Shown in pieces: positions 18,099 through 28,085 of a stretch of DNA of 64,000 nucleotides. The stretch spans positions 62,001-126,000 of the forward strand of contig NZ_SUME01000002.1 of assembly GCF_005048855.1 (NCBI RefSeq), read 5' to 3'. This DNA is from Sphingobacterium olei (GTDB lineage: Bacteria; Bacteroidota; Bacteroidia; Sphingobacteriales; Sphingobacteriaceae). The translations under genes were made by a program, and so were the position numbers. The notes under the pieces were generated by a model. That model saw only the letters and a program-made list of their open reading frames with translations, was not told the DNA's origin and searched no databases. Position 1 is the stretch's first letter; each line of letters begins with the position of its first letter.

Positions 18099-19782
18099 CA
18101 GTACAAACGTATTAAACAAATATAGCCGCATTTTTACACAAGACAAAACACAACCGGCAGCCAAAGCTATGCTGTACGGCATCGGATTGACCGATGCGGA
18201 TATGGAAAAAGCGCAAGTGGGCATTGCAAGTATGGGTTACGATGGAAACACCTGCAACATGCATTTGAACGATTTGGCACAGGTTGTAAAAAAGGGTGTA
18301 TGGTCGAATGATCTGGTGGGTTTAACTTTCGGCACCATCGGTGTCAGTGATGGGATGAGCAATGGTACAGATGGTATGCGCTATTCATTAGTATCACGCG
18401 ATGTAATCGCAGATAGTATAGAAACGATCTGCGGTGGTCAATACTATGATGGCTTAATAGCTATTCCGGGTTGTGATAAAAATATGCCGGGAGCTATTAT
18501 AGCAATGGGCCGTTTGAATCGCCCTGCTATTATGGTATATGGCGGCACGATTGCTCCCGGTCACTATAAAGGAGAGGAATTAAATATTGTATCTGCTTTT
18601 GAAGCATTGGGTAAAAAAATTGCAGGCACAATTTCGGATGAAGATTACGACGGTGTAATCAGACATACCTGCCCCGGGGCAGGTGCATGTGGAGGTATGT
18701 ATACGGCTAATACAATGGCTTCCGCTATAGAAGCGTTGGGAATGAGCTTACCTTACTCCTCTTCCAATCCGGCAGTGTCTACAGAAAAACAGAACGAATG
18801 TCTTGAAGCGGGAAAATACATCAAAATCCTTTTAGAAAAAGATATCAAACCGTCTGATATCATGACACGGAAAGCTTTTGAAAATGCGATTCGTACTATC
18901 GTCATATTAGGAGGTTCCACAAATGCTGTGTTACATTTTATTGCTATCGGCAAGTCCGTGGGTGTGGACATTACACAGGATGATTTCCAACGGATGTCGG
19001 ATGAAACTCCAGTATTAGCGGATTTCAAGCCATCCGGTAAATATTTAATGCAGGATTTACATCAATATGGTGGTGTACCTGCTGTATTGCGTTATCTACT
19101 AGACGAGGGTTTGTTACACGGGGATTGCTTAACGGTAACGGGCAAAACACTTGCTGAAAATTTAGAAAATGTAAAATCGGTGATTGACTATAACCAACCT
19201 ATTATTCAAAAATTGGACAACCCGATTAAGGCTACGGGGCATTTGCAGATTCTATACGGTAATCTAGCAGAAAAAGGTTCTGTTGCGAAAATATCAGGTA
19301 AAGAAGGGGAGAAATTCAGCGGTCCTGCTCGTGTATTTGATGGCGAACATGATTTAGTAGCAGGTGTTTCATCAGGCAGAATTAAACCGGGCGATGTTGT
19401 CGTAATCAAGAATGAAGGCCCTAAAGGAGCTCCCGGAATGCCTGAAATGTTGAAACCTACAGCTTTAATTATCGGTGCGGGGCTAGGCAAGTCTATTGCC
19501 TTAATTACCGACGGTCGTTTCTCGGGTGGTACCCACGGTTTCGTAGTAGGACACATCACTCCGGAAGCTTATGAAGGCGGGCTGATCGGGTTGGTAAAGG
19601 ATGACGATATTATCGAAATCGATGCTGTAAATAATACACTGAACCTAAAAGTGTCGGACGAAGAGATTGCTAACCGTCGCGCTACATGGACACAACCTGC
19701 GTTAAAAGTAACAAAGGGTGTATTGTATAAATACGCAAAAACTGTCGCAGATGCGGCACAGGGGTGTGTGACGGATTTGTAA
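18082..19782 (+). CDS. ilvD: Dihydroxy-acid dehydratase
   Basis: A 566-residue iron-sulfur dehydratase. The three cluster cysteines are in [10 protein letters not shown] (C58), PGCDKNMPG and [15 protein letters not shown]; the C-terminal [14 protein letters not shown] is also typical. It converts 2,3-dihydroxy-isovalerate and its methylvalerate homologue to keto acids. Length is normal. It overlaps ilvE by 17 bp and is followed by a 156-bp spacer with short repeats before ilvB. Confidence 0.97.
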   Translation: MKSSSDSTNVLNKYSRIFTQDKTQPAAKAMLYGIGLTDADMEKAQVGIASMGYDGNTCNMHLNDLAQVVKKGVWSNDLVGLTFGTIGVSDGMSNGTDGMRYSLVSRDVIADSIETICGGQYYDGLIAIPGCDKNMPGAIIAMGRLNRPAIMVYGGTIAPGHYKGEELNIVSAFEALGKKIAGTISDEDYDGVIRHTCPGAGACGGMYTANTMASAIEALGMSLPYSSSNPAVSTEKQNECLEAGKYIKILLEKDIKPSDIMTRKAFENAIRTIVILGGSTNAVLHFIAIGKSVGVDITQDDFQRMSDETPVLADFKPSGKYLMQDLHQYGGVPAVLRYLLDEGLLHGDCLTVTGKTLAENLENVKSVIDYNQPIIQKLDNPIKATGHLQILYGNLAEKGSVAKISGKEGEKFSGPARVFDGEHDLVAGVSSGRIKPGDVVVIKNEGPKGAPGMPEMLKPTALIIGAGLGKSIALITDGRFSGGTHGFVVGHITPEAYEGGLIGLVKDDDIIEIDAVNNTLNLKVSDEEIANRRATWTQPALKVTKGVLYKYAKTVADAAQGCVTDL

Positions 19783-19930
19783 TCAGACATGAGATAGGTA
19801 GACGTGAGATGTTAGACAATTTTATAACGCCTATCAAAACGGTAAGATTATCAATTTATGTACTATTAAATAGAAAATAGAGAGGTTAGACATATCTCAA
19901 ATCTAACTTCTCAAATCTAATATCTAAATA
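19783..19930. repeat. Degenerate short repeats between ilvD and ilvB
   Basis: The left part has GACATGAGATAGGTAGACGTGAGATG, here split as GACATGAGATAG and GACGTGAGATG; the right part has ATCTCAAATCTAACTTCTC and AAATCTAATATCTAAATACT, an approximate inverted partner. It resembles the spacer 16494-16592. Confidence 0.5.
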
Positions 19931-19938
19931 CTAAGAAA

Positions 19939-21678
19939 ATGAGTACACTGGAAAAAACGGAAAAGGAACAAGCTGCTCCCGCTACAATACAACAATTGAG
20001 CGGTTCGCAAGCGGTTTTAGAGGCCTTGATCCACGAGGGGGTAGATACCATTTTTGGATATCCGGGTGGCGCTATTATGCCAATCTATGATGCATTGTAT
20101 GATTACAATGATAAGTTAACCCATATTCTCGTGCGCCACGAACAGGGAGGAATCCATGCGGCACAGGGCTATGCACGAACATCAGGCCGTGTGGGTGTCG
20201 CTTTTGCAACAAGCGGTCCCGGTGCTACCAACTTAGTAACCGGCCTAGCTGATGCTATGATTGATAGCAACCCTATCGTCTGCATTACCGGTCAGGTCTT
20301 CGCTTCCCTACTCGGAACCGATGCTTTCCAAGAGACGGATGTTATTAATATTACGACACCTGTTACAAAATGGAACTACCAGGTGACGGATGCCACCGAA
20401 ATTCCCAGTGTATTGGCAAAGGCCTTCTATATCGCGAGTACAGGGCGACCAGGTCCCGTATTAATCGATATTACTAAAAATGCACAATTACAACTATTCG
20501 ATTATCATGGATACGAATTCTGTAATCATATCCGTAGCTATAGGCCTAAACCTATTGTCCGTAACGAATATGTTGAACAAGCAGCCCAATTGATCAATGA
20601 GGCGAAAAAGCCATTTGTGATTTTCGGCCAAGGGATTATCTTAGGGAAGGCAGAGCAGGAATTTAAAACCTTCATCGAAAAAGGGGGATTCCCTGCTGCC
20701 ACAACCGTAATGGGACTGAGTGCACTAGAGACAGATCACCCGCAACATGTGGGCATGCTGGGTATGCATGGAAACTATGCACCTAATGTCATGACCAATG
20801 AGTGCGATGTGCTAATTGCCATCGGTATGCGATTCGACGATCGGGTTACTGGACGTCTCGACAAATATGCGAAACAAGCTAAAGTGGTTCATTTGGATAT
20901 AGACCCTGCTGAGATCGATAAAAATGTAAAAGCCACAGTACCGGTTTGGGGAGATTGCAAGGAAACCTTACCGCTTTTGACAGACTTAATAAAAAGAGTG
21001 GATCACAGCAAATGGTTGCAACAATTCCGCGAACTCGAAAAAGAGGAAATTAAAGAGGTGATCTACGATGAACTTAACCCAACGAGTGAGGTGCTTACCA
21101 TGGGTGAGGTTATTAACGTATTGAACGAGCTAACCGGAGGTAATGCAGTAATCGTTACCGATGTCGGTCAGCATCAAATGGTGACCTGTCGCTATGCTAA
21201 ATTCAATTCGTCCAACTCCAATGTTACTTCAGGAGGATTAGGAACAATGGGATTCGGCTTACCTGCAGCTATTGGCGCTTGGTATGGTGCTCCGAAGCGC
21301 GACGTAGTTGCCATCATCGGAGATGGTGGTATACAAATGACCATTCAGGAATTAGGAACAATTATGCAATTTGGCGCTAAGGTCAAAATCCTAATTCTAA
21401 ACAATGAGTTCTTAGGTATGGTGCGTCAATGGCAACAGCTCTTCCACGACAAGCGTTACTCTTTTGTAAATATTACGAGCCCAGACTTTGTCGCAGTGGC
21501 AAAAGGGTATTACATTGACGGAAATAAAATTTCGGAACGAAAAGATCTACGTGATGCGCTAAAAACGATGTTAGATCACGATGGCTCGTACCTGCTGGAG
21601 GTAATGGTAGGTAAGGAAAACAACGTATTCCCTATGGTGGCACAAGGCACGTCCGTATCGGAAATTAGATTGAAGTAA
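19939..21678 (+). CDS. ilvB: Acetolactate synthase, large (catalytic) subunit
   Basis: A 579-residue thiamine-diphosphate enzyme. The TPP-activating glutamate is in LVRHEQGGIHAAQGYAR, the FAD/central domain is complete, and the TPP-magnesium motif is GDGGIQMTIQEL. It joins two pyruvates, or pyruvate and 2-ketobutyrate, to start valine/leucine and isoleucine synthesis. The regulatory subunit follows after 2 bp. Confidence 0.97.
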   Translation: MSTLEKTEKEQAAPATIQQLSGSQAVLEALIHEGVDTIFGYPGGAIMPIYDALYDYNDKLTHILVRHEQGGIHAAQGYARTSGRVGVAFATSGPGATNLVTGLADAMIDSNPIVCITGQVFASLLGTDAFQETDVINITTPVTKWNYQVTDATEIPSVLAKAFYIASTGRPGPVLIDITKNAQLQLFDYHGYEFCNHIRSYRPKPIVRNEYVEQAAQLINEAKKPFVIFGQGIILGKAEQEFKTFIEKGGFPAATTVMGLSALETDHPQHVGMLGMHGNYAPNVMTNECDVLIAIGMRFDDRVTGRLDKYAKQAKVVHLDIDPAEIDKNVKATVPVWGDCKETLPLLTDLIKRVDHSKWLQQFRELEKEEIKEVIYDELNPTSEVLTMGEVINVLNELTGGNAVIVTDVGQHQMVTCRYAKFNSSNSNVTSGGLGTMGFGLPAAIGAWYGAPKRDVVAIIGDGGIQMTIQELGTIMQFGAKVKILILNNEFLGMVRQWQQLFHDKRYSFVNITSPDFVAVAKGYYIDGNKISERKDLRDALKTMLDHDGSYLLEVMVGKENNVFPMVAQGTSVSEIRLK

Positions 21679-21680
21679 AA

Positions 21681-22271
21681 ATGGAAAAACAAGAATATAC
21701 CATCACTTTATATACAGAGAACTCTATTGGTATGATAGGACGTATCTCTGGGATTTTTTCTAGACGTAAAATCAACATCGAGAGTTTAAACACCTCCCCT
21801 TCTGAGGTGGAGGGTATCCACCGCTTTACGATTTTAATTACAGAATCCGAAGAGGTCGTGCGTAAGCTATGTCGTCAGATTGAAAAACAGGTGGAAGTAT
21901 TAAAAGCCTATTTCAATACAAATGACGAACTGATCTGGCAAGAACAAGCCTTATACAAGGTACCGGCACATGTGATTGCGGAGAAGGCCTATGTCGAGCG
22001 GCTATTGCGCCAATACGGTGCGAACGTAGTCGTAATCCGTAATGACTATATCGTTTTTGAAACAGCAGGTCACCGTGAAGAGATCGATAGATTGACAGAG
22101 GAACTAGGAAAATATAATCTCATCGAATTTGTACGAGGTGCACGTATAGCGATTATTAAAGAAAGCGCTGGTTTCCACTCCAAATTGATTCAATTTGAGA
22201 AAACAGAGCCATCGCAGGAAATTGTAGAAAACGAATTCCTTGATCAACAAGACAATGTTTTTACAATGTAA
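21681..22271 (+). CDS. ilvN: Acetolactate synthase, small (regulatory) subunit
   Basis: A 196-residue protein with an N-terminal ACT domain (TLYTENSIGMIGRISGIFSR, then INIESLNTSPSEVEGIHRFT) and the ALS small-subunit C-terminal domain (YGANVVVIRNDYIVFETAGH). It binds valine-type effectors and stimulates IlvB. Two bp after ilvB. Databases may use ilvH for the same protein. Confidence 0.95.
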   Translation: MEKQEYTITLYTENSIGMIGRISGIFSRRKINIESLNTSPSEVEGIHRFTILITESEEVVRKLCRQIEKQVEVLKAYFNTNDELIWQEQALYKVPAHVIAEKAYVERLLRQYGANVVVIRNDYIVFETAGHREEIDRLTEELGKYNLIEFVRGARIAIIKESAGFHSKLIQFEKTEPSQEIVENEFLDQQDNVFTM

Positions 22272-22321
22272 AAAGGGTTAAAGAACAAGGATTGATGGAA
22301 TAACGATCTAAGAAAAATCTC

Positions 22322-22356
22322 GTTACTCAATACGTTGTACTAAATACTCAATACTA
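22322..22356. repeat. Short repeats before the DinB-like gene
   Basis: CGTTACTCAATACG, then TTGTACTAAATACTCAATACT. The string TTGTACTAAATACT recurs at about 22927-22940 before ilvC, and its complement (AGTATTGAGTATTGAG) appears after leuC. Confidence 0.5.
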
Positions 22357-22361
22357 AAGAA

Positions 22362-22829
22362 ATGGAAAAAACATTCAAATACATTATACAAGCGCGCAAA
22401 GCCTTTATCCGATTGGTCGATAGTCTAACTGTTGAACAATTGAACCATATTCCTGCGGGTTTTAACAATAATATCATCTGGAATTTTGGACACATTGTCG
22501 TGGCAACCCAAGGGCTGTGTTATCTTCGTACAGGAGTACAGTCTGACTATATCGTTAAGTATGGCGCGGCTTATACTAAAGGAACGAAACCAACATATAA
22601 TGTCTCACAAGAAGAAGTCGATGACTTAAAAATACTGGCGATCCAAACCGTTGAACAGATTGAGAAAGACTATAATGCAGGTATTTTTACGGACATCACC
22701 CCCTTTGCAACAGATACGTATAAAGAGGTCATGCCAACTATTGAGGATGTCATCACGACTACGGTAGGTCATGACAATCTTCATTTTGGTTATGCTCTCG
22801 CACAAAGAAGAATAATCAAAAAGGATTAA
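22362..22829 (+). CDS. DinB-family four-helix protein
   Basis: A 155-residue protein of the DinB/YfiT fold. The expected metal-binding histidine triad is present: H44 (WNFGHIV), H137 and H141 (GHDNLHFGYA). Some family members are thiol-dependent S-transferases, others are uncharacterised. It sits inside the branched-chain amino acid operon between ilvN and ilvC, with repeat-bearing spacers on both sides, so it may be cotranscribed without being part of the pathway. Its substrate cannot be predicted. Confidence 0.8.
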   Translation: MEKTFKYIIQARKAFIRLVDSLTVEQLNHIPAGFNNNIIWNFGHIVVATQGLCYLRTGVQSDYIVKYGAAYTKGTKPTYNVSQEEVDDLKILAIQTVEQIEKDYNAGIFTDITPFATDTYKEVMPTIEDVITTTVGHDNLHFGYALAQRRIIKKD

Positions 22830-22957
22830 GGAACAAGGAATAAAGAACAAGGATAAAAATTAAAAAACAAGAGATTACAATAGAAAATAGAGGTCATTAG
22901 TAAACTCTATAGGAATCTCGATACTTTGTACTAAATACTAAATACTGATAAAAGAAA
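22830..22957. repeat. Spacer with short degenerate repeats before ilvC
   Basis: It begins with GGAACAAGGAATAAAGAACA-type repeats and ends with TTTGTACTAAATACTAAATA, close to the element at 22322-22356. No coding potential seen. Confidence 0.45.
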
Positions 22958-24439
22958 ATGGCAAATTATTTCAACACGTTACCGCTTAGAGAACAACTAA
23001 GACAATTAGGACAAGCAGAATTTATGGATTCATCAGCATTCGCAGATGGTGTACAGGCTTTAAAAGGTAAAAAGATTGTAATCGTAGGATGTGGCGCTCA
23101 AGGTCTAAACCAAGGTTTGAACTTAAGGGATAGCGGATTAGATGTGTCTTACACGTTACGTAAAGAAGCTATTGAACAAAAAAGAGATTCTTGGAAAAAT
23201 GCAACGGACAACAACTTCAACGTAGGAACATACGAAGAATTAATTCCTACAGCGGATCTTGTGATCAATTTAACTCCAGATAAACAACATACATCCGTCG
23301 TCAATGCCGTAATGCCGTTGATGAAACAAGGTGCAACCTTATCGTATTCACATGGTTTTAACATCGTGGAAGAGGGTATGCAAATCCGTAATGATTTAAC
23401 TGTAATCATGGTGGCTCCTAAATGCCCTGGATCTGAGGTACGTGCAGAATATCTAAGAGGCTTTGGTGTGCCTACTTTGATCGCCGTTCACCCCGAAAAT
23501 GACCCTCAGGGTAAAGGTTGGGCTGAAGCTAAAGCATACTGTGTGGGTACAGGTGGCGACCGTGCAGGTGTGTTGAAATCCTCTTTCGTAGCTGAAGTAA
23601 AATCTGACTTAATGGGTGAACAAACTATCCTTTGTGGTTTGTTACAAACTGGTTCTATTCTTTCTTTCGATAAAATGGTCGAAAAGGGAATCGACGCAGG
23701 ATACGCTTCAAAATTAGTACAGTATGGCGTTGAAGTAATCACTGAAGCATTAAAGCACGGTGGTGTAAGCGGTATGTTGGACCGCTTGAGCAACCCAGCA
23801 AAATTGAAAGCTTTCGAAATTTCGGAAGAATTAAAAGATATTATGCGTCCGTTGTTTCAAAAACACCAAGATGATATCATCTCAGGTGAATTCTCAAAAA
23901 CAATGATGGAAGACTGGGCAAATGGTGATGCAAACTTATTGAAGTGGAGAGCAGAAACAGGTGAGACAGCTTTTGAAAAAACGCCGGCAGGTGATGTAAA
24001 GATTGCTGAACAAGAATATTTCGATAACTACACGCTAATGGTTGCTTTCGTAAGAGCAGGTGTTGAATTGGCTTTCGAGACGATGGTTGAGGCGGGTATT
24101 AAAGCTGAATCTGCTTACTACGAGTCGCTACATGAAACTCCATTGATCGCAAATACAATTGCACGTAAAAAATTATTTGAAATGAACCGTGTTATTTCGG
24201 ATACTGCCGAATACGGATGTTATTTATTTGACCAAGCTTGTAAACCGTTATTGAAGGACTTCATGAAAAAAGTAGACACGGATCTGGTTGGTAAAAACTT
24301 TAACGATGGGAAAGACGGTTCCGTAGATAATGTGAAACTAGTTCAGGTGAATGAACTTTTACGTGACCATCCCGTCGAAATCGTGGGTAGAAAACTACGT
24401 AAAGCGATGACGGCAATGAAAACAATAAAAACTGTCTAA
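22958..24439 (+). CDS. ilvC: Ketol-acid reductoisomerase, class II
   Basis: A 493-residue NADPH-dependent enzyme that isomerises and reduces acetolactate or acetohydroxybutyrate. The cofactor motif is [19 protein letters not shown], followed by the RKEAI specificity loop. The length matches the long class II form (E. coli, plants) with a duplicated knotted C-terminal domain, not the roughly 330-residue class I form. Metal-ligand regions such as [11 protein letters not shown] are intact. Confidence 0.97.
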   Translation: MANYFNTLPLREQLRQLGQAEFMDSSAFADGVQALKGKKIVIVGCGAQGLNQGLNLRDSGLDVSYTLRKEAIEQKRDSWKNATDNNFNVGTYEELIPTADLVINLTPDKQHTSVVNAVMPLMKQGATLSYSHGFNIVEEGMQIRNDLTVIMVAPKCPGSEVRAEYLRGFGVPTLIAVHPENDPQGKGWAEAKAYCVGTGGDRAGVLKSSFVAEVKSDLMGEQTILCGLLQTGSILSFDKMVEKGIDAGYASKLVQYGVEVITEALKHGGVSGMLDRLSNPAKLKAFEISEELKDIMRPLFQKHQDDIISGEFSKTMMEDWANGDANLLKWRAETGETAFEKTPAGDVKIAEQEYFDNYTLMVAFVRAGVELAFETMVEAGIKAESAYYESLHETPLIANTIARKKLFEMNRVISDTAEYGCYLFDQACKPLLKDFMKKVDTDLVGKNFNDGKDGSVDNVKLVQVNELLRDHPVEIVGRKLRKAMTAMKTIKTV

Positions 24440-24462
24440 ATTTCCGTAATTTAGATGGTAAA

Positions 24463-24501
24463 ATAAGGGGTAAAATTGCATTTTTTCATTTTACCCCTTA
24501 T
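24463..24501 (+). other. Strong hairpin between ilvC and leuC
   Basis: A perfect 14-bp stem (24463-24476 with 24488-24501), with an 11-nt loop, lies 23 bp past ilvC. The sequence after it (AAAATTTAC) is not a clear U-run. It may therefore be an RNA-processing or stability element or a leaky terminator inside the operon. Confidence 0.55.
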
Positions 24502-24534
24502 AAAATTTACAACAACATAGAGAAAGAGAAAAAC

Positions 24535-25932
24535 ATGGGAAAAACATTAGTCGAAAAAATTTGGGATGCACATGTCGTCAAACGTCAAGAAGGGTTTCCA
24601 GATATTTTATATATCGACACCCACTTGATCCATGAAGTAACGTCTCCTCAGGCGTTTGATGGATTGCGCAAGAGAGGTCTTCCGGTGTTACGTCCACAAC
24701 AAACTGTAGCAACAGCCGACCATAATGTCCCTACTTTAAATCAACACCTTCCTATCAAAGAAGAACTATCCCGTTATCAAGTGGATATGCTCACTAAAAA
24801 CTGTGCTGAATTCGGCATCGAGTTATATGGTCTGGGCCATCCTTATCAAGGTATCGTTCATGTTATAGGGCCTGAATTAGGTGTAACCCTACCTGGAAAA
24901 ACCATGGTATGCGGCGATAGCCACACCTCTACCCACGGTGCATTTGGTGCGATTGCTTTTGGTATCGGGACTTCCCAAGTAGAACAAGTTTTTGCCACGC
25001 AATGCCTGTTGCAACAAAAACCAAAAACGATGAAAATCGAAGTTAATGGTGAATTGGAGAAAGGCGTAGGTGCAAAAGATATTATCTTATACATTATTGC
25101 TAAAATTTCCGCTGCTGGGGGTACTGGATACTTCATCGAGTATGCTGGATCGGCTATTCGGTCCTTGAGTATGGAAGCTCGAATGACTATCTGTAACATG
25201 AGTATCGAAATGGGTGCACGCGGCGGACTGATTGCTCCAGATCAAATTACATTTGACTATGTAAATGGTCGCGAATTCGCTCCCAAAGGAGAGGAATGGG
25301 AAAGATCCCTCGCTTATTGGAAAACATTATATTCGGATGATGACGCAGAATTTGATTCCGTGTTGACATTTGATGCAGCAAATATCCAACCGATGATTAC
25401 CTACGGTACAAATCCGGGTATGGGCATGGGTATTACAGAACAAATTCCTACAACCGTTACTCAACCCGAATCCGAGCGCCCATCTTACCAAAAGGCATTG
25501 GATTATATGGGATTTCAGGATGGTGAAGAAGTCATCGGAAAACCTATTGACTATGTCTTCATAGGAAGTTGCACGAACTCTCGCATTGAAGATTTACGTG
25601 AGGTAGCTGCCTTTGTACAGGGAAAACAAAAAGCTTCTAATGTAGAAGTCTGGATTGTACCGGGTTCTAAACAGGTAGAAGCGCAAGCAAAATTGGAGGG
25701 TATCGACAAGGTATTCGAATCAGCTGGTTTCCAATTACGCGAACCCGGTTGTTCAGCCTGTTTAGGGATGAACGAAGATAAAATTCCAGCGGGTAAATAT
25801 TGTGTTTCAACTTCGAATAGAAACTTTGAAGGTCGTCAAGGCCCAAATGCACGCACTCTGCTGGTGAGCCCACTTACCGCTGCTGCTGCTGCTGTCACAG
25901 GCAAAATTGTCGATGTTAGGGAATTAATTTAG
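24535..25932 (+). CDS. leuC: 3-isopropylmalate dehydratase, large subunit
   Basis: A 465-residue aconitase-family protein. The iron-sulfur cysteines are in [12 protein letters not shown] and [12 protein letters not shown]; the substrate motif [14 protein letters not shown] is intact. With LeuD it isomerises 2-isopropylmalate to 3-isopropylmalate in leucine synthesis. Normal length. Confidence 0.97.
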   Translation: MGKTLVEKIWDAHVVKRQEGFPDILYIDTHLIHEVTSPQAFDGLRKRGLPVLRPQQTVATADHNVPTLNQHLPIKEELSRYQVDMLTKNCAEFGIELYGLGHPYQGIVHVIGPELGVTLPGKTMVCGDSHTSTHGAFGAIAFGIGTSQVEQVFATQCLLQQKPKTMKIEVNGELEKGVGAKDIILYIIAKISAAGGTGYFIEYAGSAIRSLSMEARMTICNMSIEMGARGGLIAPDQITFDYVNGREFAPKGEEWERSLAYWKTLYSDDDAEFDSVLTFDAANIQPMITYGTNPGMGMGITEQIPTTVTQPESERPSYQKALDYMGFQDGEEVIGKPIDYVFIGSCTNSRIEDLREVAAFVQGKQKASNVEVWIVPGSKQVEAQAKLEGIDKVFESAGFQLREPGCSACLGMNEDKIPAGKYCVSTSNRNFEGRQGPNARTLLVSPLTAAAAAVTGKIVDVRELI

Positions 25933-26030
25933 TATTGAGATATTAGTATTGAGTATTGAGATTTTGATGGTAAAAGCTTAAGCCATACCTGCGGTCTCTC
26001 TTTGCCATTTGACTTTTTACTTAAAAAAAA
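25933..26030. repeat. Spacer with GTATTGA repeats between leuC and leuD
   Basis: The start reads TATTGAGATATTAGTATTGA then GTATTGAGATTTTG, an array of about 7-10-bp units. A very similar string follows leuB at 29160-29192. Confidence 0.5.
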
Positions 26031-26615
26031 ATGAAAAAATTTGAAACATTAAGCTCAAGGGTAGTGCCCCTACCGATTGAAAATATAGATACGGATCAGA
26101 TTATTCCGGCTCGTTTCTTAAAAGCAACGACCCGTGACGGATTTGGAGACAACCTGTTTCGTGATTGGCGATATGAAGCAGATAATCTACCAAAGGCGGA
26201 TTTTGTATTGAATAATCCGACTTATTACGGAAAAATATTAGTCGCTGGTAAAAACTTTGGTTGCGGATCTTCAAGAGAACACGCCGCCTGGGCGATTCAG
26301 GATTATGGTTTTGACGTTGTCGTCAGCTCATTTTTTGCGGATATATTTAAAGGTAATGCCTTGAACAACGGGGTGTTGCCGATTCAAGTTCCAGATGATT
26401 TTTTGAAAAAGATTTTCGATGTGGTATTTACCAATCCTGCAGCCGAAGTAGTCGTTGATCTGGAAGCTCAGAGCATAACACTCCCTGCCACAGGAGATCA
26501 ATATATTTTTGAAATCAATCCTTACAAAAAATCGTGTTTGATTAATGGATATGATGATATCGACTACATCCTAAGTCAAAAAGATTTAATCGAAGAATTC
26601 GAACAAAACAGATAA
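26031..26615 (+). CDS. leuD: 3-isopropylmalate dehydratase, small subunit
   Basis: A 194-residue swivel-domain subunit with [14 protein letters not shown] near the start and the substrate-binding [17 protein letters not shown]. It completes the LeuCD isomerase. Its stop codon TAA shares its final A with the ATG of the following ABC-type gene (26615), so the two are translationally coupled. Confidence 0.97.
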   Translation: MKKFETLSSRVVPLPIENIDTDQIIPARFLKATTRDGFGDNLFRDWRYEADNLPKADFVLNNPTYYGKILVAGKNFGCGSSREHAAWAIQDYGFDVVVSSFFADIFKGNALNNGVLPIQVPDDFLKKIFDVVFTNPAAEVVVDLEAQSITLPATGDQYIFEINPYKKSCLINGYDDIDYILSQKDLIEEFEQNR

Positions 26616-28078
26616 TGCCAATACCTTTTGTCCAGATACAGCACCTCACGGTTCAATACGCCACACAAATCGTATTGAATGATCTTTCGTGGACGATCCA
26701 GAGGGGACAACAATGGCTTATAGGTGGCAAAAGTGGAACAGGCAAAACAACCTTAGGTAAGGCTCTTGCAGGTCTGACAAGGGCAAGTGGAAATACACGA
26801 ATTCATTTCGATACGACAAGTCATTTACCTGCAAAAGCATACTATATTTCCAATTGGTTTCAATTCACCAATCTGGAAGGAGACCGGAATTTCTATTATC
26901 AGCAGCGCTTCAATAAACACCAAGGGCAAGATACTTTAACTGTAAAGGCTGAGTTGGAACATTTCGCGCAGCAGGAGAATTTAGATTTTTCGGAGATAGA
27001 AAACAGATTGATCGAATTTGGCTTTGCCGATGTGCAGCAGTCACAATTGATCGAACTTTCGAGTGGTGAACACAAAAAGCTTCAGTTAGTGAAAGGTCTA
27101 TGGCTTAAACCGCAGCTTTTAATTGTTGACGAGCCTTATACCGGCTTGGATAAAAATTCACGAATTATATTAAACCGATGGCTTGATGAGCTAGCCGAGG
27201 AGGGTGTACATTTAGTTATTATCAGTAATGACACCCGCCTTCCGAACGCCATTAATCGTTTCGCGCAACTCCGGGATGGTAAAATCGATGAGTTGGCCAG
27301 TCCTCTTGCGTTTGCAAAAGAAAGCATACGTCAACTTAGAACTCTGCCGACTTTCTTAAAAGAAGTCCCACATACACCACATGATACTATCGTACGATTG
27401 AATAACGTGCATATTCATTATGGTGAGAAAAACGTATTGAAAAATGTTTCATGGGAAGTGAAGATCGGCGAAAAGTGGGTTTTACAGGGCCCTAATGGGT
27501 CTGGTAAATCTACCTTGTTGAGTCTGATCAACGGTGATCATCCGCAATCTTACGGAATGGATATTCATCTGTTTGGTAATAAGAGAGGCTCAGGGGAGAG
27601 TATTTGGGACATTAAACATAAAATTGGAATTATCTCTCCGGAAATGCATTGGTATTTTGACCAAAATGCGACGGTGTGGAATACCATTGCTTCTGGCTTT
27701 TACGATAGCATCGGTTGGTTTATCGATGTTAAATTTCAGGAGCAAAAACAGATTGAAGAATTGATGGATTTTTTCGATTTAACGGAATACAAAAATCAAT
27801 TGCTTCATACCTTACCGCTGGGCAAGCAACGCTTAGCATTACTTGCAAGGACAATTATCAAAAATCCACCTTTATTGGTACTGGATGAACCTTGTCAGGG
27901 TTTGGATAGTGATCAAACCCAATATTTTAACGATGTAGTAGATGAATTGGCGCAGCATGGTAAAACATTAATTTATGTGGGTCATTACGAGAGTCAACTA
28001 CCGAAATGTATCGAGCAGCGAATTGTATTAGAACAAGGCGAAGTCATAGCCGTAGAAAATATATTAGAAAACGTTTAA
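26615..28078 (+). CDS. ModF-like protein with two ABC ATPase domains
   Basis: A 487-residue soluble protein with two ABC ATPase domains and no membrane segment. Domain 1: Walker A GGKSGTGKTTLGKALAG, signature LSSGEHKKLQL, Walker B LLIVDEPYTGLD. Domain 2: Walker A GPNGSGKSTLLSLINGD, a poor signature LPLGKQRLALL, Walker B LLVLDEPCQGLD. The architecture is that of E. coli ModF (PhrA), whose job is unclear. It overlaps leuD by 1 bp and ends 7 bp before leuB, so it is firmly embedded in the leucine operon. No permease is nearby, so transport is unlikely. Confidence 0.85.
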   Translation: MPIPFVQIQHLTVQYATQIVLNDLSWTIQRGQQWLIGGKSGTGKTTLGKALAGLTRASGNTRIHFDTTSHLPAKAYYISNWFQFTNLEGDRNFYYQQRFNKHQGQDTLTVKAELEHFAQQENLDFSEIENRLIEFGFADVQQSQLIELSSGEHKKLQLVKGLWLKPQLLIVDEPYTGLDKNSRIILNRWLDELAEEGVHLVIISNDTRLPNAINRFAQLRDGKIDELASPLAFAKESIRQLRTLPTFLKEVPHTPHDTIVRLNNVHIHYGEKNVLKNVSWEVKIGEKWVLQGPNGSGKSTLLSLINGDHPQSYGMDIHLFGNKRGSGESIWDIKHKIGIISPEMHWYFDQNATVWNTIASGFYDSIGWFIDVKFQEQKQIEELMDFFDLTEYKNQLLHTLPLGKQRLALLARTIIKNPPLLVLDEPCQGLDSDQTQYFNDVVDELAQHGKTLIYVGHYESQLPKCIEQRIVLEQGEVIAVENILENV

Positions 28079-28085
28079 CACTATA

